Below are positions 7,982 to 14,948 of a DNA stretch of 23,544 nt, one piece after another. Source of the stretch: Methylococcaceae bacterium UBA4132 (GTDB taxonomy: Bacteria; Pseudomonadota; Gammaproteobacteria; Methylococcales; Methylomonadaceae); NCBI GenBank assembly GCA_002380945.1, contig DFWO01000008.1, positions 1 to 23,544 on the forward strand, in the 5' to 3' direction. Positions within the stretch are counted from its first letter, which is position 1; each line of letters opens with the position of its first letter. Under the pieces are notes generated by a model. The model was given only the letters and a program-made list of their open reading frames with translations, ran no database searches and was not told the DNA's origin. The translations under genes and the position numbers were made by a program.

Positions 7982-8644
7982 TCAATAGGGTGCAGGAACG
8001 ACTTGATAATAAGCCCCCTGACTACCGAGAAAAGTTTGCATCCAATTTCCGCCGCATTGATAGTATTGTATGCCATTGAATGTATTCCCTGAACAACCAC
8101 TGGGTAGGCTATATAAAGTCGTGCCTATTGGCATCGGCGTGTATGCAGGCGGTGGTGCAGACTCTTGTACAATCACGGTAGACGGTGGTGGTGCCGAACT
8201 CTCCGCAGCCGCAGCACCCGCCATAGCACCAACTGCCATACCCGCCACACCAGCGGCTGCGACATCACCTGAGCTATAGCCGTAAGAAGGTGGATGATAG
8301 TCGTAACCGTAAGCGGGTGGATGATAACCATAACCGTAGGCAGGCGGGTGATAGCCATCCGCGCCATAGCCATAACCATGTTCAGCCGCACCCTCAGCAG
8401 GTGTACGCCAAGCCGTCGCACTGGTGCTAGCGGAACGACCATCAGCGGTATCAACTGTTGTTCCCTCTCCACGCGTCCAAGTAGCTGAGCCACCTCTAGC
8501 ATCTGTAGCACTTCGAGAACCCCAACTGGCACTAGCTGAACCGCCGTATGCCCCCGACCAACTTCGTGCTTGTACAGATAACGACAGCGTAGCTGCACAC
8601 GTTGCGGCGATTAGTAGACCAAAAACTTTATTGCGCATATTCAT
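7982..8644 (-). CDS. Exported glycine-zipper / YGY-repeat protein (copy 1)
   Basis: I start this 220-residue protein at the ATG at 8644, not the upstream ATG at 8683, because AGAGG lies eight nt before it and a normal signal peptide then follows (cleavage after about residue 26, VQA). Next is a Gly/Ser/Ala-rich, Trp-containing region (27-80), then three tandem copies of a YHPPxYGY motif (about 98-124), a glycine-zipper-like hydrophobic segment (about 128-147), a Ser/Pro-rich linker and a C-terminal module with cysteines at about 184 and 197 ending in YYQVVPAPY. It is a paralogue of the 5656-6198 protein. Surface or periplasmic location with membrane insertion or self-association through the zipper is inferred. 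It lies 51 nt after the barrel gene and 37 nt before its DUF2092 partner. Confidence 0.82.
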   Translation of the reverse strand: MNMRNKVFGLLIAATCAATLSLSVQARSWSGAYGGSASASWGSRSATDARGGSATWTRGEGTTVDTADGRSASTSATAWRTPAEGAAEHGYGYGADGYHPPAYGYGYHPPAYGYDYHPPSYGYSSGDVAAAGVAGMAVGAMAGAAAAESSAPPPSTVIVQESAPPPAYTPMPIGTTLYSLPSGCSGNTFNGIQYYQCGGNWMQTFLGSQGAYYQVVPAPY

Positions 8645-8652
8645 AACATTTA

Positions 8653-8657
8653 CCTCT
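8653..8657 (-). promoter_or_regulatory. Ribosome-binding site deciding the 8644 start
   Basis: AGAGG on the minus strand, eight nt from the ATG at 8644. The alternative ATG at 8683 would make the N-terminus too long for a signal peptide, so this site decides the start. Confidence 0.7.
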
Positions 8658-8695
8658 AAAAATAATTCACTAAAATATGACAAATTAACACTTCT

Positions 8696-9628
8696 TTAAA
8701 GCCCTTCTCCCCAGCGGTACTGCCACAAAATGCCCATTATGTCGAAACTACTACCAGTCCGTGAATAGACACCCGTACTACCATAAAGTTTGATGGAATT
8801 TTGCTTAGTGATAGGAAATGATAGTGTACCGCCCACGCGCCAGTTCTGCTGCATATTGTCATCCATTATATTGTCTTGCGTAGTACGACCGCCTGTATAG
8901 TAATTGCCATCGACAGCCGCCCAAATACCTTTGCCGAAGCTGTAAATCAGATGCCCTTGAAAGTTATAGAGTGGCTTCTGCTCTAGGGTGTTTTTCTGAA
9001 ATGGCTGATTGTTATCGGTAAAGATGTACATACCTGCGGCAAATTCAGCAATCAATGATCCGCATGCTTTAGAAACACCAATTTCTGGTTTGACAGTCCA
9101 GCGATTAGTACCCAAATTTACCAGCTTCGATGGATCGTATTGCCCGCTTGGTGCAATGACTGCAAGGCTAACACCAACAATAGTATCCTGCTTATAGTTG
9201 GCAAACTCTTTCATTGACATAGCAGGCGCACCGTAAAGATTCACATATAAGCGCACCATTGAATCGGTAAAACCAGAAATTTGCCTGTCTTTTTCCTGCC
9301 CTTTTACCTCGGCTTGACCTGATAACCACGCCGTTGGAATGATAATATCAACTTTGCCAGACTTGCCCCAAAAATCCAGCGACCGCGCATAAGCAAAAAT
9401 AGCACTGTGCGTTTCCAGCTTAGCATCGGTGATGGGAACTGTTGGGGCAAATGCTACATTGCCTTTGATATTAGAATAGCCTGCGACCGCAAAGTTGAGT
9501 CCTGTTGGTATATTGGAATAAGCTCTAGGTTCAAGATCCGTTGCTCTCACTGACCAACTCGCCACTACGCCAAAAAATAGCAATAGGGTTAGCTTGGTAA
9601 ACGTAAAATGTGAATCCAATACACCCAC
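8696..9628 (-). CDS. Outer-membrane beta-barrel, Phenol_MetA_deg / SphA-like family
   Basis: A 310-residue exported protein read from a GTG at 9628, with AGGTGA just upstream. The signal peptide ends around residue 29 (VRA). The mature protein opens with EPRAYSNIPTGLNF (33-46), the typical start of Phenol_MetA_deg/SphA-like barrels, and continues in alternating amphipathic strands with family-like segments such as APSGQYDPSKLVNLG (about 165-180) and a final aromatic strand ending in WGEGL. Members are often annotated as transporters linked to aromatic compound breakdown, but here no catabolic genes are nearby, so a substrate should not be assumed. The start lies seven nt after the stop of the lipoprotein gene at 9636, so the two are very probably co-expressed, and the glycine-zipper gene follows 51 nt later. 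Confidence 0.88.
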   Translation of the reverse strand: MGVLDSHFTFTKLTLLLFFGVVASWSVRATDLEPRAYSNIPTGLNFAVAGYSNIKGNVAFAPTVPITDAKLETHSAIFAYARSLDFWGKSGKVDIIIPTAWLSGQAEVKGQEKDRQISGFTDSMVRLYVNLYGAPAMSMKEFANYKQDTIVGVSLAVIAPSGQYDPSKLVNLGTNRWTVKPEIGVSKACGSLIAEFAAGMYIFTDNNQPFQKNTLEQKPLYNFQGHLIYSFGKGIWAAVDGNYYTGGRTTQDNIMDDNMQQNWRVGGTLSFPITKQNSIKLYGSTGVYSRTGSSFDIMGILWQYRWGEGL

Positions 9629-9635
9629 AACTCAC

Positions 9636-10016
9636 CTATTGACCTTGTAGATTATCCAAAACACGCCCAGTCTGTGACAGCGCATTACAATTATCCGAAT
9701 CACGACACATGGTTTCATAAACGGCTGATTTACCACAGCCTTTCACACCTACGGTATATTCACCCCACTCATAGCCACCACCGCCGCCCATACCAATACC
9801 AATACCATTGATATAGGTCATTTTCTTAGATAATACCGTGCTTGTTGCATCAGGGCAGTTTAGTTCAAATCGTCCTCTCGCCAGTGCCGCGTTTACAGCC
9901 GCTGGTTGAGTTTGTGCAAGAAACTGAGCTTCAGTAGCACAAGCACTGATAACCAGCGGTAGTATTAACGTAACTAAACCAGTCCGAATAGTATTGATTT
10001 TTTTTGAAGTTTTCAT
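9636..10016 (-). CDS. Small cysteine-rich lipoprotein
   Basis: A 126-residue exported lipoprotein with lipobox ISAC and acylated cysteine at residue 26. The mature part contains four more cysteines, in ELNCP (about 54), KGCGK (about 94), and TMCRDSDNC (about 103 and 109), which could make two disulfides, and a glycine run (about 75-81). I do not recognise the family. AGGAG seven nt before the ATG makes the start firm. It appears to be the first gene of the run to 4764: the previous gene (DUF1254) ends 145 nt upstream and the barrel gene begins seven nt downstream. I could not find a convincing promoter in the 145-nt gap. Confidence 0.78.
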   Translation of the reverse strand: MKTSKKINTIRTGLVTLILPLVISACATEAQFLAQTQPAAVNAALARGRFELNCPDATSTVLSKKMTYINGIGIGMGGGGGYEWGEYTVGVKGCGKSAVYETMCRDSDNCNALSQTGRVLDNLQGQ

Positions 10017-10161
10017 GTTTTTCTCCTGAATTTAAATAAGCCGCCATCTCTAGCGACGATTATTAGTAACTACCGTGTAGCTGTGCTTCCTAAAGATTAA
10101 CATTTGCTTTTAAGTCGATTTTTACTCATGACTTTTTCAAGCATAAGAAACGAAGTGTGTA

Positions 10162-11565
10162 TTACTCAACGCGCTTAACGGCGGGTGGATTCCAGCGTCC
10201 ATCCAATGCGTTAGCTTTGGGTGCATACAAGCGCATAGTTACACCTAGCTTTCCACTTGCAGGTGCGGGTAACCAGTTTGCTTCTTTGTCAGAACCAGGG
10301 CTATCGTGTTGAATGTATAAATCCAATGAGCCATCGGCATTGTATTTAAATGGCATCCATGAACTGACCGCAAAACGGTTGAGGGGATTGGAAACTTGAT
10401 AACCCGCTTCATCGTACATTGTCACTGACCAAAAAGCCTCTACTGGAGGGAGTTCTTCTTTAGTAAAGTGCAGTACATATTTTTGCTCGCCCATCATCGG
10501 TTTGCCATCAGCATCGGCAATATTCATCGGATAAATAGCATCGGCTGGTTGATTAGCACCTAAACCAAGCATAGTCACCATCGCACGTTTCAAATAATAA
10601 TCGCCATAAGTTCCCATGGTATCAGTATTCATCGACCAGCCATTAGTCACACGCGCCAAAGTCGGCAACTTCCATTTCATCAACGCTAAGCTGTCAGCGG
10701 GTACTTTATCCAGCACTTGTTTAACAGCAGGATCAAGTTTGTCATAGTCAAAACTTTTGCCTGCTTCGATACCGATTTTCTTTAACTGTGCGACCATAGA
10801 CCAGTCGGTAACATGCGGTGGATTAACTTTCATTAATTCAGTAGCGTATTTGAAATAGGCAGCAGCCGACATTTGATTCACCTGTTCCAGTGGCGGCGTT
10901 TTCATGTCTACCGTTGCATCTATCACGGCTTTTACTGGCTTAGGTTTCTTTCCCCACTGCGAAAGTGGTGTGAGTTTATAACCGTCCTGTACCTTATGCA
11001 CGGCATCATAATCGCTAGAACCATTGGTTTGTGTGCGACCAATAATCCAAACTATTGGCGTAGGCGCATCAATACGTTGCACGCCTTTAGGCAGTTTACC
11101 TTTCCAGCCTTGCGACACAATTGCGTAGTCACCTGCCTCAGTACCAGTTGTGCGCTTGCCAGGTACAGCAAACGCATCCGTCCACATATCTAAGATAGGC
11201 ATCAGATAATAACGTCCATCGGTATTTGGCACGGATAGGATCATAGGTTCTTTAACCAAGTCTAACCATGCAACCGAATACAATGTATCAAAGTTAGGTC
11301 TTACCACCACTTTCATATCCGCTGGCGGATATTCACGGACATGAGAAAATTCATTCATCGGTCCGTAGCCTGGTTTTTTACCACTTTCGATATTAGTCAT
11401 TTGTTTGCGAGTAACATCCATTGTCACCAGCGGGTAAAAATAAAGATAGGCATTAACGCCAATTTCTTTCGCTTCTTGTTCACTCAATGCAGCATTGGCA
11501 ATGCTAGGCACAGTCAGTACCGTGACTAACAGAAAACCTACCATTTTCGATAAAATCTTTTTCAT
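10162..11565 (-). CDS. DUF1254/DUF1214 exported protein
   Basis: A 467-residue protein with a cleavable signal peptide (cleavage after IANA, residue 25). The N-terminal DUF1254 domain (about 35-175) shows NEFSHVREYPPAD (71-83), RPNFDTLYSVAWLDL (89-103) and MPILDMWTDAFAVPGKRTTG (122-141); the C-terminal DUF1214 domain (about 340-455) shows PPVEAFWSVTMYDEAGY and LYIQHDSPG. The architecture and length are the normal two-domain form. The family is widespread and periplasmic or secreted here; no reaction is established that I can state. GGAG about nine nt before the ATG fixes the start. It shares a 297-nt divergent region with glk, so its promoter must lie there. It probably forms its own transcript or leads the envelope run beginning 145 nt downstream. 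Confidence 0.92.
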   Translation of the reverse strand: MKKILSKMVGFLLVTVLTVPSIANAALSEQEAKEIGVNAYLYFYPLVTMDVTRKQMTNIESGKKPGYGPMNEFSHVREYPPADMKVVVRPNFDTLYSVAWLDLVKEPMILSVPNTDGRYYLMPILDMWTDAFAVPGKRTTGTEAGDYAIVSQGWKGKLPKGVQRIDAPTPIVWIIGRTQTNGSSDYDAVHKVQDGYKLTPLSQWGKKPKPVKAVIDATVDMKTPPLEQVNQMSAAAYFKYATELMKVNPPHVTDWSMVAQLKKIGIEAGKSFDYDKLDPAVKQVLDKVPADSLALMKWKLPTLARVTNGWSMNTDTMGTYGDYYLKRAMVTMLGLGANQPADAIYPMNIADADGKPMMGEQKYVLHFTKEELPPVEAFWSVTMYDEAGYQVSNPLNRFAVSSWMPFKYNADGSLDLYIQHDSPGSDKEANWLPAPASGKLGVTMRLYAPKANALDGRWNPPAVKRVE

Positions 11566-11693
11566 AATTATATCTCCATCAAAGTTGTAATTTTGGGTTG
11601 GTGTTACCTTGAAATCACGCGTTAATACAAACGATTGATTGTTTAGACTCTATATCTAGCTTATAACCTCATGCTAATCATGTTTTTTTCGCA

Positions 11694-11699
11694 ATTATA
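11694..11699 (-). promoter_or_regulatory. Possible -10 element for the DUF1254 gene
   Basis: TATAAT on the minus strand, about 130 nt upstream of the start codon in an AT-rich divergent region. No clear TTGACA-like box stands at the right distance, so this is a weak call. Confidence 0.25.
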
Positions 11700-11814
11700 T
11701 TGTCTATATTTGTTAAAAACCTACTTTATTATCAAATTAACCAAGCAGTAAGCAGCGGCTTTATCATGTCAGTTAATTCATTCAAAGTATGTAAAAGCGC
11801 ATACTCAGGCAGGG

Positions 11815-11823
11815 TGTTATACT
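11815..11823 (+). promoter_or_regulatory. Extended -10 promoter of glk
   Basis: TGTTATACT fits an extended -10 (TG, one base, TATACT) 39 nt upstream of the GTG start of glucokinase. The -35 region is poor, as is usual for extended -10 promoters. Confidence 0.45.
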
Positions 11824-11862
11824 GACCGAGTTAAACCATCTACTTAATAGCAGGAGTTCATT

Positions 11863-12837
11863 GTGATACTAGCAGGCGACATCGGAGGAACAAAAACCGT
11901 CTTATCTATGTTGACGAGAGATACTAACGGCTCATTGACATGCGTACATGAAAAAAGCTACTCAAGCCAACAATTTCAAACATTTGATGATATTTTAACT
12001 GCCTTTTTACCCACTGACACGCCTATTAAATCCGCGTGTTTTGGTGTTGCAGGGCCTGTGGTTAATCAACATTGCCAAACTACTAATTTACCGTGGGTGC
12101 TAAACGCCGAAGCCCTAAAAGTAAAATTAAATACCACCAAAGTAAGATTGTTGAATGATTTAGAAGCAATGGCACTGGGTATGTTATATCTGCCCGAACA
12201 AGATTTAATCGAGTTAAACCCTAATGCACAAGTTCAAAGTGGCAATATCGCCGTTATCGCGGCGGGGACAGGTTTGGGTGAAGCGATTTTATATTGGGAT
12301 GGCAACAAACATTATCCAATGGCGACCGAAGGCGGTCACAGTGATTTTGCCGCGCAAACTGCCCAGCAAGATAGTTTGTTAGCATACCTTAGAAACATTT
12401 ATCCTGATCATGTCAGTTATGAACGTATTCTGTCGGGTATCGGTTTTAGTCACTTATATGATTTTCTTTGTGAACAAGGTATTGCGCCGTCTTGTCTGAA
12501 AGTACCTGATATAAATAGTGATGTGGACAGAAATGCCGTCATTTCTCAGTTAGGAATTAACAATGAAGACCCTTTATGTGCCGCCGTCGTTAGGTTATTT
12601 GTTGAGCTTTATGGAGCTGAAACAGGTAACTTGGCATTAAAATCACTGTCTACAGGTGGCATTTTTATCGGTGGTGGTATTGGGGCGAAAATATTACCCG
12701 CTATGCAAAATGGTGATTTTATAAAGGCTTTTAAAGCCAAGGGACGTTTTCTACCTTTACTCGATAAAATCTCAGTAAAATTATCATTGAACCCGCGCAC
12801 ACCGTTAATTGGTGCGATTAACTATTTTGATTTATAA
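11863..12837 (+). CDS. glk: Glucokinase (Glk family)
   Basis: Phosphorylates glucose to glucose 6-phosphate with ATP in the cytoplasm, feeding glycolysis or sugar recycling. At 324 residues it has the length of bacterial Glk (not the ROK type). Visible motifs: phosphate-binding GDIGGTKT (5-12), catalytic Asp99 within LLNDLEAMALGM (96-107), second phosphate loop GTGLGEA (135-141), glucose-binding EGGHSDFA (156-163, matching EGGHVDFA of enterobacterial Glk) and the adenosine-site glycine loop GGIFIGGGIG (265-274). It starts at GTG, with AGGAG six nt upstream and no in-frame ATG that would keep the first phosphate motif. It is monocistronic: the divergent upstream gene is DUF1254, and a hairpin (12850-12879) separates it from the convergent sigma-factor gene. 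Confidence 0.96.
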   Translation: MILAGDIGGTKTVLSMLTRDTNGSLTCVHEKSYSSQQFQTFDDILTAFLPTDTPIKSACFGVAGPVVNQHCQTTNLPWVLNAEALKVKLNTTKVRLLNDLEAMALGMLYLPEQDLIELNPNAQVQSGNIAVIAAGTGLGEAILYWDGNKHYPMATEGGHSDFAAQTAQQDSLLAYLRNIYPDHVSYERILSGIGFSHLYDFLCEQGIAPSCLKVPDINSDVDRNAVISQLGINNEDPLCAAVVRLFVELYGAETGNLALKSLSTGGIFIGGGIGAKILPAMQNGDFIKAFKAKGRFLPLLDKISVKLSLNPRTPLIGAINYFDL

Positions 12838-12849
12838 GTGACTAAACAG

Positions 12850-12879
12850 TGGAGTCATAAAAGCTATTTTTTGACTCCA
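12850..12879. terminator. Bidirectional hairpin between glk and the sigma gene
   Basis: The arms TGGAGTCA and TGACTCCA are extended by AAAA/TTTT pairs around a GCTA loop. It sits 12 nt past the glk stop and 43 nt past the end of the convergent sigma-factor gene, so it can serve both. No long T-run follows the stem. Confidence 0.55.
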
Positions 12880-12922
12880 TTACACATCGCAACCGACAAC
12901 CTTCCGCATTGTTGAAATACAC

Positions 12923-13423
12923 TCAGTGATCTTTTAGATTTTTTAAGCGACTACGACAATGCCGCAAACCTTTCATAATGTGTTTTTCAACACCACTTTC
13001 TGATATACCTGTATGTTGCGCGACTTCGTTGTAGCTCATTTCGTGTATTTTGTTCAAAATAAAAGTATCGCGACAACGAGGCGGTAATTCATCAATCACC
13101 TGTCTCATTAGGTCTATATCTTGATGCTCTACCATCACTTGCTCAATAGACGGTGCTTCAATAGTCGATTCTAAGATCGGGTATTGCGCTTGCGCATAAT
13201 TAGTCGTTACTTTTTTATGCTTAAGATGGTCAAATGCCAAATTTTTGGCAACACGAAATAAAAAAGCCCTAGGGTTTTCAACGTGCTGCTGTTTCAACTC
13301 ACGAAACAAAATAATAAAACTTTCTTGAATAATATCTTCAGCCGTATCTCGACAATCAGTGATTCGAGCGGTATAGCAGATTAATTCGTTTTGATGTTGT
13401 TGATAAACCGTTGCTATGTTCAA
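12923..13423 (-). CDS. FecI-like ECF RNA polymerase sigma factor
   Basis: A 166-residue sigma-70 family protein with only regions 2 and 4. Region 2 (about 10-73) includes DTAEDIIQESFIILF (26-40) and a PRAFLFRVAKNLAFDHLKHKK segment for -10 recognition; region 4 (about 104-158) includes ELPPRCRDTFIL and the helix-turn-helix YNEVAQHTGISESGVEKHI (131-149). These match the FecI-type iron/siderophore-linked group. The start is TTG at 13423, fixed by AAGGAG six nt upstream. FecI-type sigmas are normally followed by fecR and a TonB-dependent receptor; here the downstream neighbour is convergent glk and the upstream one is a metallopeptidase, so it is an orphan. A candidate sigma-54 promoter lies upstream. 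Its regulon cannot be read from this window. Confidence 0.93.
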   Translation of the reverse strand: MNIATVYQQHQNELICYTARITDCRDTAEDIIQESFIILFRELKQQHVENPRAFLFRVAKNLAFDHLKHKKVTTNYAQAQYPILESTIEAPSIEQVMVEHQDIDLMRQVIDELPPRCRDTFILNKIHEMSYNEVAQHTGISESGVEKHIMKGLRHCRSRLKNLKDH

Positions 13424-13429
13424 AATCGT

Positions 13430-13434
13430 CTCCT
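13430..13434 (-). promoter_or_regulatory. Ribosome-binding site for a TTG start
   Basis: AGGAG on the minus strand, six nt from the TTG at 13423. It decides a non-ATG start for the sigma factor; region 2 would lose its first helix if a later start were used. Confidence 0.75.
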
Positions 13435-13458
13435 TGGTTTTGTTTCAACAAATAACAA

Positions 13459-13475
13459 AGCATTTGCTGTGCCAA
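13459..13475 (-). promoter_or_regulatory. Candidate sigma-54 (-24/-12) promoter
   Basis: On the minus strand, TTGGCACAGCAAATGCT has the -24 box TTGGCAC and a -12 box ATGC at exact spacing, one mismatch from the TTGGCAC-N5-TTGC consensus. The implied transcript start is about 25 nt before the TTG start codon. No enhancer-binding-protein site was identified. Confidence 0.45.
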
Positions 13476-13571
13476 GAGCGACAATTTCTATTTTTTATCT
13501 AAAAAATCAAATAGATACAGATTGATAATTAAGAAATAAAGGGGTTATCTAACACGGGAGAATAATTGAAG

Positions 13572-13608
13572 TCAGGCATATCACTCGGTTACTGCGTGAT
13601 ATGCCTGA
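13572..13608 (-). terminator. Terminator-like hairpin after the metallopeptidase gene
   Basis: A perfect 13-bp stem, TCAGGCATATCAC (13572-13584) with GTGATATGCCTGA (13596-13608), begins 14 nt past the metallopeptidase stop on the minus strand. It is followed by a T-rich but interrupted tail. It separates that gene from the sigma-factor promoter. Confidence 0.6.
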
Positions 13609-13622
13609 TTTACAGATATTTA

Positions 13623-14288
13623 TTAACGCCAAGCGCGTTTTTTGATCACAAAAAAGTGAGCATCTAGTACAGCGATCACTTCTTCATAGCTAATGATTTT
13701 TTTATCATTTGCTAAAATATAGTCTGCCAAAGCAGTAATAGCACACCAATGCGACCAATTATTAACAAAGTCAAAGGCAGCTCGAAACAGCTTGGACATC
13801 TTCTTTTCCTGCTCTTTCTTATCAACAATAAAACAATCAAGATATTCATTAATTGTTTCCAAATCAGATGAGCCACCATAATTATGTAGTGCGTGCATCG
13901 GCACTAAACGCGGGCTAATCAATTCATTATCACGTTGTGCAATATAATTTGCTTCCGCTAACGATCCCACTAATAAATTGATAATATCGGCTTCAAAAGC
14001 CTGTTGATACGCTTGTTTTTGTACGGCAGAAAAATTGCAAAGGGTTTCTTCAATTGAATAAGGCAAGGTATGAATCAAGCGACCGCCTTCTAACTTGGTT
14101 GTGCAATTGTCATAATTTTTACAGGAACACTCGCCAATAATAATCTGAAAAAAAACGGGGGGGAGTTGTTTGTCTTTATTGCCAAAGTAAATGGCGGCTG
14201 CGTGTCCTGCCTCATGAATCGCGGTTTTTTTACTGAGTTCAATATAGTCAACGGGATTAAAATCGTGTGATGTATGTCTGCGTTTCAT
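13623..14288 (-). CDS. Stand-alone M41/FtsH-like HEAGH metallopeptidase
   Basis: A 221-residue soluble protein with the zinc motif HEAGH (25-29) in the context TAIHEAGHAAAIYF, as in the peptidase domain of FtsH. A helix at 98-117 (LLVGSLAEANYIA) resembles the LAGRAAEE helix of FtsH, and GGSSDLETI (138-146) supplies Asp142 as likely third zinc ligand, like the NDL Asp in FtsH. There is no AAA+ ATPase domain and no transmembrane segment, so it is not FtsH. A Cys cluster (ECSCKNYDNC, 53-62) is absent from FtsH. The start is fixed by GAGG eight nt upstream and the ATGA overlap with the preceding 77-residue ORF. Peptidase activity and substrate are inferred, not shown. A 13-bp hairpin ends the unit. 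Confidence 0.82.
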   Translation of the reverse strand: MKRRHTSHDFNPVDYIELSKKTAIHEAGHAAAIYFGNKDKQLPPVFFQIIIGECSCKNYDNCTTKLEGGRLIHTLPYSIEETLCNFSAVQKQAYQQAFEADIINLLVGSLAEANYIAQRDNELISPRLVPMHALHNYGGSSDLETINEYLDCFIVDKKEQEKKMSKLFRAAFDFVNNWSHWCAITALADYILANDKKIISYEEVIAVLDAHFFVIKKRAWR

Positions 14289-14518
14289 ATTAATGACCTC
14301 GGCGATTTAAAAAAAATGCGGGCAGCATGACTGTCCGCATTATTAAGAGGAAGGAGAGTATATCTAACTAATGCCTGCTGGAGAGAAAACATCAGTTGCA
14401 CAAAGTCTAACTGTTTACATAAAGCTTTAAAACGTGACATATTGCCGCGCGACAAACCACCGCACTTTAAAAAACACTCATTAAGAAAATTAATTTGCAT
14501 GATTTCACTTATGTTCAT
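14285..14518 (-). CDS. Small protein coupled to the metallopeptidase
   Basis: A 77-residue ORF whose TGA overlaps the ATG of the metallopeptidase (ATGA). It is predicted mostly helical, with two cysteines near the N-terminus (about 15 and 19), a third at 34, and a basic C-terminal tail. It has no signal peptide and I recognise no family. The RBS at the ATG (14518) is weak; the in-frame ATG at 14500 (residue 7) also has only a partial one. The stop-start overlap is the main argument that it is a real gene and a partner or regulator of the peptidase. Confidence 0.5.
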   Translation of the reverse strand: MNISEIMQINFLNECFLKCGGLSRGNMSRFKALCKQLDFVQLMFSLQQALVRYTLLPLNNADSHAARIFFKSPRSLI

Positions 14519-14724
14519 TTTTTGTGTTACTCAATACATCTCAATTGCTTGAACATCAGTACATCTGCACTTTAACGATAGCCTTTAAAAACAACTCAAA
14601 CAAAATACGATTTGCATAAAAAACCACTCGCAGATTGGTTTATTGGCTAATCATCATTTATTAATATTTTTATCTAAAAAATTATAAGTAACAAGCAATT
14701 AGAATGGAGTATTAATTGATATAG

Positions 14725-14747
14725 AATGGGTATTGAAAATACCCATT
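14725..14747 (+). terminator. Orphan terminator-like hairpin
   Basis: A perfect 10-bp stem AATGGGTATT/AATACCCATT with a three-base loop, running into TTTTC on the plus strand. No plus-strand gene precedes it, so it may end a small RNA or be a relic. Confidence 0.4.
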
Positions 14748-14948
14748 TTCTGTCTCAAGCCAGCTTTTATCTGAATCTCTATGCTATAGCTGTACATAAG
14801 CATATTGCGTGCCAATGAGGCAAAAGGTTAGCCAATATTACTGTTGAACGGTGTGATTTGTTGATACTTTAGGTTTTAGACGTTAAAAACTGTCATTTTT
14901 TGTCATTTTGTAACAAAATTTAGTAGCAACTAAAATTTAAATAAACAT

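Noticed and set aside
8275..8360. CRISPR-like short direct repeats
   Set aside because: These are codon-level repeats encoding YHPPxYGY inside a gene, without spacers of constant length.
8173..8598. 141-codon minus-strand open frame
   Set aside because: It is a frame-shifted shadow of the YGY-repeat gene; the true frame has signal peptide, RBS and a paralogue.
7982..8683. Longer start (ATG at 8683) for the YGY-repeat protein
   Set aside because: It adds 13 residues before the signal peptide and has no good RBS; the ATG at 8644 has AGAGG at eight nt.
8696..9628. Aromatic-degradation transporter role for the barrel
   Set aside because: The family name suggests it, but no ring-cleavage or other catabolic gene is in the window, so only the barrel fold is claimed.
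13623..14288. Full FtsH protease
   Set aside because: The AAA+ domain, Walker motifs and membrane segments are absent; only the peptidase-like part is present.
14618..14641. Six-base stem followed by T-run on the minus strand
   Set aside because: The stem is short and no minus-strand gene precedes it; weaker than the 14725-14747 hairpin.
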